A stretch of 64,000 nucleotides of DNA, from assembly GCA_949130485.1 (NCBI GenBank), contig OX422198.1:6979763-7043762 (forward strand). The letters run 5' to 3'. Within the stretch, counting starts at the first letter, position 1. Every line of letters starts with the position of its first letter. A model generated the notes under the pieces. That model was not told the DNA's origin. It was given only the letters and a program-made list of their open reading frames with translations, and did no database searches. Origin of the DNA: Agelas oroides (lineage: Eukaryota; Porifera; Demospongiae; Agelasida; Agelasidae). Below, piece by piece: positions 61,501-64,000 of this stretch. The translations under genes and the position numbers were made by a program.

Positions 61501-62532
61501 CTCTTCTCCTGCAATACCATTTGTAATGAATGTGCAATTACTGAACACAACGTGTGAATCCTGCACTCCAGAAAATATTGCCACATGCACCCCAGAGCCA
61601 AACACAGCAGTGTTGTTCTGAATCAATGCTGAATTGGTGGTGATATTAATGCCATAGTGCAGTTGAGCAAGTACAAGTCCAAGGCCACCTGCACCACCTA
61701 CTGTATACCCAGCCTCTTGTAACACTCTCGAGTCCATGAATGATACCTCAACATAGGCCAGGAAGCTACACTCTGAGTTCTCAATGAACTTACTCTCATC
61801 TATGTTCAAGCTGTGTTGACGGTTGTCATACGTGGGTCGGTAAGCAGGTGAGTAGTCCTGATACAAGAAATACGCCCCTCCACCAATCATCTCACCCGCT
61901 TCATCTAAGATAGAACTTGAAAGGGTGGAGGTGCCATTGAAAAATGAACAATTTGAAGGCCTGATGTTGAACATTAAATCAACTTGACTGATGTAAGATG
62001 TTCCAATCACGTTAATCCCTACCAGTCCCAGGCCACTGGTGTTTGTAATTGTAACATTCTGCATGACTAAATTTTCCACATGCCCTAGAAAGACAGCAAT
62101 GGTAGTTTCACTTGGGACTTCAAAGAAAATCTCTATGACTCCATCGAGGAGGGCTAACGTCTCTGTCAGATTCTGCCCAGTAAGGCCACAGTCCTCTATC
62201 CTGACATTCTGAATAGTGAGGTCTGTGATGTTCACAAAAACCAACCCCATACTATCAGCACACGTAATAACGGCCTCTGTTCCATCTCCACATCCTACGA
62301 TGCTAACATTTTTCAGCCCATGGATGAGAATGAACTGGTCAATGAGATGTGTACCAGGGCAAAGGTAGAGTGTAGTATCGGAAGATATAGTTTGCAGGGC
62401 ATCACCAAGAAATATGCAGTCAGAACTGCTACTACCATTAGAGAGATCTTGTTGGCACTCAACTGATGAGAAGGCTACCTCCACTCCTGATGCAATTAGC
62501 ACTGAGAATACGACAAACATGGCAGGGGCCAT
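58537..62532 (-). CDS. Beta-helix / CxxC / multi-pass membrane protein, 1,331 aa
   Basis: One open frame. I take the ATG at 62532 (MAPAMFVVFSVLIASG, a signal peptide) rather than the upstream Met at 62625, because a splice-acceptor-like TTTTTATACAG lies between them, suggesting a 5' UTR intron. Residues about 30-590 show repeated short strands of the parallel beta-helix kind, with many N-x-T/S sites (NVTIxN, SNFTENRVIAGAGAYI, FNNCIFERNIALLGSAL). About 590-770 is a linker. Residues 776-880 hold Cys-rich segments (CGTGFDYSTETRTCSC, CETYCRRGTRR-like) and then LCGSCPDGYSVVLG and CLRC. About nine hydrophobic segments span 894-1234, and an acidic tail includes LREPLLEW. The CxxC-CxxC-membrane core is the same plan as the array genes inside CABIN1. 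Not a recognised named gene; a lineage-expanded surface receptor or transport protein is a guess. Confidence 0.88.
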   Translation of the reverse strand: MAPAMFVVFSVLIASGVEVAFSSVECQQDLSNGSSSSDCIFLGDALQTISSDTTLYLCPGTHLIDQFILIHGLKNVSIVGCGDGTEAVITCADSMGLVFVNITDLTIQNVRIEDCGLTGQNLTETLALLDGVIEIFFEVPSETTIAVFLGHVENLVMQNVTITNTSGLGLVGINVIGTSYISQVDLMFNIRPSNCSFFNGTSTLSSSILDEAGEMIGGGAYFLYQDYSPAYRPTYDNRQHSLNIDESKFIENSECSFLAYVEVSFMDSRVLQEAGYTVGGAGGLGLVLAQLHYGINITTNSALIQNNTAVFGSGVHVAIFSGVQDSHVVFSNCTFITNGIAGEESRYSLGGGGLGLVNDLIRPEGIDTSTSFRNRNLVVTISDSNFTENRVIAGAGAYILSEYTSPIRDSTDALMLIFNNCIFERNIALLGSALEITESKLSGREIGMQVFLHDVIVTSNGIDSINSDIAVSLSNSLAILEIRSVNVTISGNSCFSANSGTAVHARQGVVGITGNVTFDRNTGVYGGAMRLIRSSYLIVTSGARLYFKENIGRLQGGALYVDFPGGQSATFSIDDCFLYFGYNDFSVCSNCSNLNDTGVYIEFSDNIAPIGSIIYGSALQQCPWAVLLRQQYEGLTTFDIFDSYFPNVVNFTNHDPQGVENVITPPRELNIEDQQDVYFVVPGQQFNLSVYAIDNFIQNIPTVVSSYVSTDEQFFTQNVTASLVSSDGIRALSGENVTTVPVRIFGLENQTLRVVLFTAGLGGRIVQKQIDVALGSCGTGFDYSTETRTCSCNQLLMEANIQCDIANQTLIVPNDLWFGPVSSDGDDLAVVRCVETYCRRGTRRVSVRNGSVDYDVQCNPDLNRVGILCGSCPDGYSVVLGSDRCLRCSNGYIALFLVFALLGVLLIVTMTTLRITITAGYLNGALFYANIVSLYGRILVPTTTTGGNYIFASFLTLNLGIETCLHSGMTSLERVWWQLSFPLYLFILMFSTELIFRIFSKCFKFDRSAGLSTIQAFATLVIVCYVSVLESCVELLGAVNISTLTGERYLRWRVDPSVPYFQNAHGFLAFIACILVVFYIIPLPLFLLFPSLVFRTKYLNRFKPFYDVFWHPFEPLFRFWLGLRLIFRWIPFALVYFLDSPENTFITNIFLLVLIFFQLILRPFVGKWRNVLDGYFLLNLLILFSGSLYFNARAELNSGNMRQQILEQQTIFSTVFISIFGYLGFAVVFVYHIFERFPKLKKSLLDLFLKLKNVLRKGKESEYNAETVPPPNVGNVNETLPPDELSTGAEHSTGQNKPPHVVTVTELREPLLEWEGTVEVVSAPPIVVTEA

Positions 62533-62762
62533 CCCGGACTCAAGAGTCGCGTACACCTGTATAAAAAGCAGCATAGAATGATTTATGTCCTGTATGGCAC
62601 TGCAAATTATGTGAAAGGCTGTCATACAGCCCCATTCCGTCGCATGTAGGTACCTTTTAGTCAGAGCTTGCCAGCAGTCCGGGGGGTCAGGTAGTAAGCG
62701 AGAATAATTTCTTCACGGGCTCTGGGAGTTCAAGCAGTGGAGGAGTTGGGCGGAATACATTT

Positions 62763-63223
62763 ATAGACCTTATCCGCGCGATCATTTACGGTTACGTCAT
62801 TCACTTCCGGATGGCAAAAGCGCTCGAATGCCCATTAGCTGCTGTGTGTACGGGTGTATGCGAGAAGAGGTAGCGTTCGGTTCTGTCGATTCTCCAAGGC
62901 CCCAAACTTGCGGGCATTGTACGAAAAGGCTATCAAACGACACAAATGGTAGGCGAAACCTCATACTATCATAGTAGGATTTGTGGAAGTCAGTTCACTA
63001 CTGGTACTACCTAGGGTAGCTACAGCTGGTAAAAGCGTTTGAATGGTTTATCTACTCGATAGTGAGCTAGGATCGCTTCTGCGTCATGGCTATACTCACT
63101 GTGCTGTTCGCCCTTTGCCATAGTACACAGCAATCCGGCTGCAAAACAGAGCGCTTTTGCAATTTGCCATCCGGAAGTTAATGACGTAATCTCAAAATTA
63201 CCGTACGTGGATAAGGTCTATAC
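62763..63223 (+). mobile_element. Second THAP-bearing element with inverted termini
   Basis: Inverted ends: left 62763-62822 (ATAGACCTTATCCGCGCG, TTACGTCATTCACTTCCGGA, TGGCAAAAGCGCT) and right 63146-63223 (complement, with small indels). Inside the left end is a THAP start (62831-62950): PISCCVYGCMRE, then after a one-base frame slip RFCRFSKAPNLRALYEKAIK and RHKW. No transposase core. It differs in sequence from the element at 32703-34115, so two separate families are present. Confidence 0.7.
62831..62943 (+). pseudogene. Broken THAP domain
   Basis: MPISCCVYGCMREEV then a frame change to RFCRFSKAPNLRALYEKAI. Only the first half of the C2CH finger is present; the CxxHF part is missing. Non-functional as read. 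Confidence 0.6.
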
Positions 63224-63362
63224 GCTACTTAGCTGAGGTCATATCCATGAATTTCTACTTGTGCTGGGGTTGGACCGCTCATAATCCTCGATCGCCTCTA
63301 GGGAAATCTTCAACAATGCGCATGCGCGATATGCGTATTCAACACGCGCGCGCGCAGTCTGG

Positions 63363-63470
63363 TAGTCTCGTCCGGTCCCCAGACACCAAATTTTTCGCGC
63401 GCGCGCCCTGCGGCCTTGTCGAGTCCGCAGGGCGCGCGCGAAAAATTAGGTCTGGGGACGTACGAGACTA
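63363..63470. mobile_element. Near-perfect 108-bp hairpin with CG repeats
   Basis: Arms TAGTCTCGTCCGGTCCCCAG / CTGGGGACGTACGAGACTA and inner AAATTTTTCGCGCGCGCGCC / complement. Almost the entire element is stem. Confidence 0.9.
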
Positions 63471-63676
63471 GCAGTCTGGCAGAACACATAATTTATGGAG
63501 GCCGAGGAGCACCGAGAGAGACTGAACTTGGAAATGACGTTTGAAATCATGATGGAGAGGCTGAAACTGGTTGACTTGAACTTTGTGTGTGTGTATTTCA
63601 TGGCTTGTATGTACATTTGTAAAACTTTTGTACCGTAACTCACTTATGCTCCCTGTTGGGCGATCATACATGAACG

Positions 63677-63727
63677 TAGTCTCGCAGGCCCGACCCACTT
63701 CGGAAGTGGGTCGGGCTTGCGAGACTA
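63677..63727. mobile_element. Perfect 51-bp hairpin
   Basis: TAGTCTCGCAGGCCCGACCC ACTTC / GAAGT GGGTCGGGCTTGCGAGACTA, with a loop of one or two bases. Confidence 0.92.
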
Positions 63728-64000
63728 ACATGAACGTTTGAACTTTTGCGTTGTCCCGGATCCCTACGTCGCGTCGATGACTATGCACCAAGCAAGGGCG
63801 CAACAAAGAGGGGCAGCTGGAGTATGACCACTTACAGTCTTACTGTAGCAGTTGTGTAAACCAGGCAAGACAGAGGTTCTCCTGCTAGCTTATAGCTTCA
63901 GGATTTGAGTGCCGACGGTACACCCTTGGAGTCTGGATGTACTGATGCATGCAATATTACCTATCAATACCTACCTACCTCAAATAAAAGAAAGCCACTA
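63728..64000. other. Right flank, no gene seen
   Basis: Mixed sequence without a supported exon. It ends in CTACCTACCTCAAATAAAAG, which contains a plus-strand AATAAA at 63984-63989, but no gene in the window ends there. Confidence 0.35.

Overview
The window is eukaryotic and animal. Its genes carry many short GT-AG introns with consistent phases, its introns are full of microsatellites, and it encodes recognisable single-copy animal genes (CABIN1, JTB, STOML2, TASP1). A sponge, probably a demosponge, is my best guess. The hints are compact gene spacing, a large family of beta-helix/multi-pass membrane proteins, and very many short fold-back repeats. This is inference; no species marker was read directly.

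Layout, left to right. An intronless FLYWCH/Ig-like gene lies on the minus strand (421-2274). It is divergent from a five-exon JTB gene on the plus strand (2944-4589). JTB converges on a CABIN1 homologue on the minus strand, whose coding exons run from 44736 down to 5045. I could place 53 CABIN1 coding exons by splice phase and by similarity to vertebrate CABIN1. Two of them are inflated by coding minisatellites (6772-9528 and 16706-18011). CABIN1 intron 9 (23030-41790, about 18.8 kb) holds a tandem array of opposite-strand multi-pass membrane protein genes. Two copies are intact (23297 and 36410), one has an in-frame stop (29778), one is frameshifted (39307), one is a partly inverted relic (27020-27550), and there is a solitary 3' end (38664-38797). 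The same intron carries nested transposon remnants, including a THAP-domain element with terminal inverted repeats that is itself split by another fold-back element.

Beyond CABIN1, two large nested fold-back elements (45065-45711 and 46283-47211) fill the gap to STOML2 (plus, 47381-50434, 10 exons). STOML2 is followed closely by TASP1 (plus, 50811-55141, 14 exons). A repeat-rich stretch (55142-58536) separates TASP1 from a convergent 1,331-residue gene on the minus strand (58537-62532). That protein has a signal peptide, a long beta-helix-like ectodomain, CxxC motifs, a multi-pass membrane domain and a cytoplasmic tail. It looks like the long form of the same superfamily as the array inside CABIN1. 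A second THAP-bearing element with terminal inverted repeats and several perfect hairpins close the window.

Functions. CABIN1 (HIRA histone-chaperone complex), TASP1 (threonine protease), STOML2 (mitochondrial inner membrane scaffold) and JTB (small membrane protein) are conserved housekeeping genes with no obvious shared pathway. The lineage-specific content is the membrane-protein family and the fold-back/THAP mobile elements.
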